Of a stretch of DNA of 7,337 nucleotides, positions 6,814 to 7,337 are shown piece by piece (the first letter of the stretch is position 1; the number at the start of each line of letters is the position of its first letter). The stretch spans positions 1 to 7,337 of the forward strand of contig CAIPWG010000479.1 in NCBI GenBank assembly GCA_903868655.1, in the 5' to 3' direction. This DNA comes from an uncultured Sphingomonadales bacterium. Its GTDB lineage: Bacteria > Pseudomonadota > Alphaproteobacteria > Sphingomonadales > Sphingomonadaceae. The notes under the pieces are model-generated. The model saw only the letters and a program-made list of their open reading frames with translations. It searched no databases and had not been told where the DNA came from. The translations under genes were made by a program, and so were the position numbers.

Positions 6814-7337
6814 TTCCGACGCAATACCATGATTGCGCCAGCCAACGCCATCATGCCCATGGTGAACCATGTCAACGCATAGCCGAGATGGTTGTTGGCA
6901 AAGGCAATGACGGTCAGGCCGGGCACCGGGGCCCCCAATTTGGGGGAGGGGGTTTCTGCCCAGCTGTCGATGAACAGGCGCGGATCGACCGAGACCCCGC
7001 GCCGCGCTGCAATCGCGGCAATATCGCGCGCATACCAGATGTCTTGCGCAGGGCGATTGGCACGCAGCGCAGTGCCATGGGGTTCGGTTGGGCGCAGCAG
7101 TCCCTCGATCCGCACCGGCGTGTCCGGGATTGCGGCGCGGGCGGGGCCAATTTTGGTACCCTGCGGCAGAAAGCCGCGATTGATCATGATGCTGCGGCCA
7201 TCAGCACCAACCAGTGGCACCAGTTCCCAATATCCCGTGCCCAGGATCGAGGTGCCGGTGACCAGCGTCGCAGCCTGGGGCACGAAATGGCCGGTCATCG
7301 CGAGGCGCCGGTATGTCAGTGTCGACAGATCGCCCGC
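6810..7337 (-). CDS. SURF1-family cytochrome oxidase assembly protein (5' end outside window)
   Basis: SURF1 proteins are inner-membrane factors that help insert haem a into the aa3-type cytochrome c oxidase. The gene enters from the right edge; 175 residues are visible. The YRRLAMTGHF stretch near the edge matches the conserved beginning of the SURF1 periplasmic domain, where an ATG at 7298 is internal and not the start. YWELVPL, the INRGFLP segment and the C-terminal NNHLGYALTWFTMG, with the conserved histidine that binds haem in bacterial Surf1, are all present, followed by the last membrane helix and an RRK tail. The N-terminal helix and the rest of the domain lie outside. The stop (6810-6812) overlaps the regB start as ATGA, so the kinase is translated behind it. 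The upstream neighbours, probably oxidase subunit genes, are out of view. Confidence 0.92.
   Translation of the reverse strand, partial: AGDLSTLTYRRLAMTGHFVPQAATLVTGTSILGTGYWELVPLVGADGRSIMINRGFLPQGTKIGPARAAIPDTPVRIEGLLRPTEPHGTALRANRPAQDIWYARDIAAIAARRGVSVDPRLFIDSWAETPSPKLGAPVPGLTVIAFANNHLGYALTWFTMGMMALAGAIMVLRRK

Noticed and set aside
6814..6870. Upstream start for regB at 6870
   Set aside because: It would place 19 extra residues (MVHHGHDG...) inside SURF1, without family resemblance; the ATGA-coupled ATG at 6813 fits better.

Overview
This is a GC-rich, densely coding bacterial window. The gene families point to an alphaproteobacterium, probably a sphingomonad. It has a RegB/RegA-type redox two-component pair with the RegB quinone-site and cysteine motifs. 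That pair is chained to a SURF1 cytochrome-oxidase assembly gene. It also has a glmM followed by a small DUF1272 zinc protein. The lineage is inferred from family resemblance only. No RNA genes, insertion sequences, prophage genes or CRISPR arrays were seen.

Layout. Positions 1-316 hold no convincing gene and serve as the leader of sodB (317-934, +), an iron-type superoxide dismutase. Convergent with it is a dicarboxylate/amino-acid:cation symporter of the DAACS family (931-2262, -). Its reading frame is intact except for one in-frame TAG at 1183-1185. The two genes' stop codons overlap, and a very strong stem-loop (946-977) sits at the junction. A 209-bp divergent spacer (2263-2471) separates the transporter from glmM (2472-3809, +), the phosphoglucosamine mutase of cell-wall precursor synthesis. 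The spacer carries a RegA/PrrA-like inverted repeat and a plausible sigma-70 promoter. glmM is followed after 17 bp by a DUF1272 gene (3827-4051, +), probably in the same operon.

The right half is one minus-strand operon, read from the right edge: SURF1 (partial), regB, regA, then a LOG/TIGR00730-family putative nucleotide phosphoribohydrolase. SURF1/regB and regB/regA each overlap by an ATGA, which implies translational coupling. SURF1 assembles haem-copper oxidase, and RegB/RegA regulate respiration and redox balance in relatives, so the cluster looks like an oxidase-and-redox-control unit. The LOG enzyme is the unexpected member.

The observations most worth following up are the amber-interrupted transporter with apparently selected sequence after the stop, the RegA-box-like site in its promoter region, and the LOG gene joined to a redox two-component operon. 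No wholly new system is evident.
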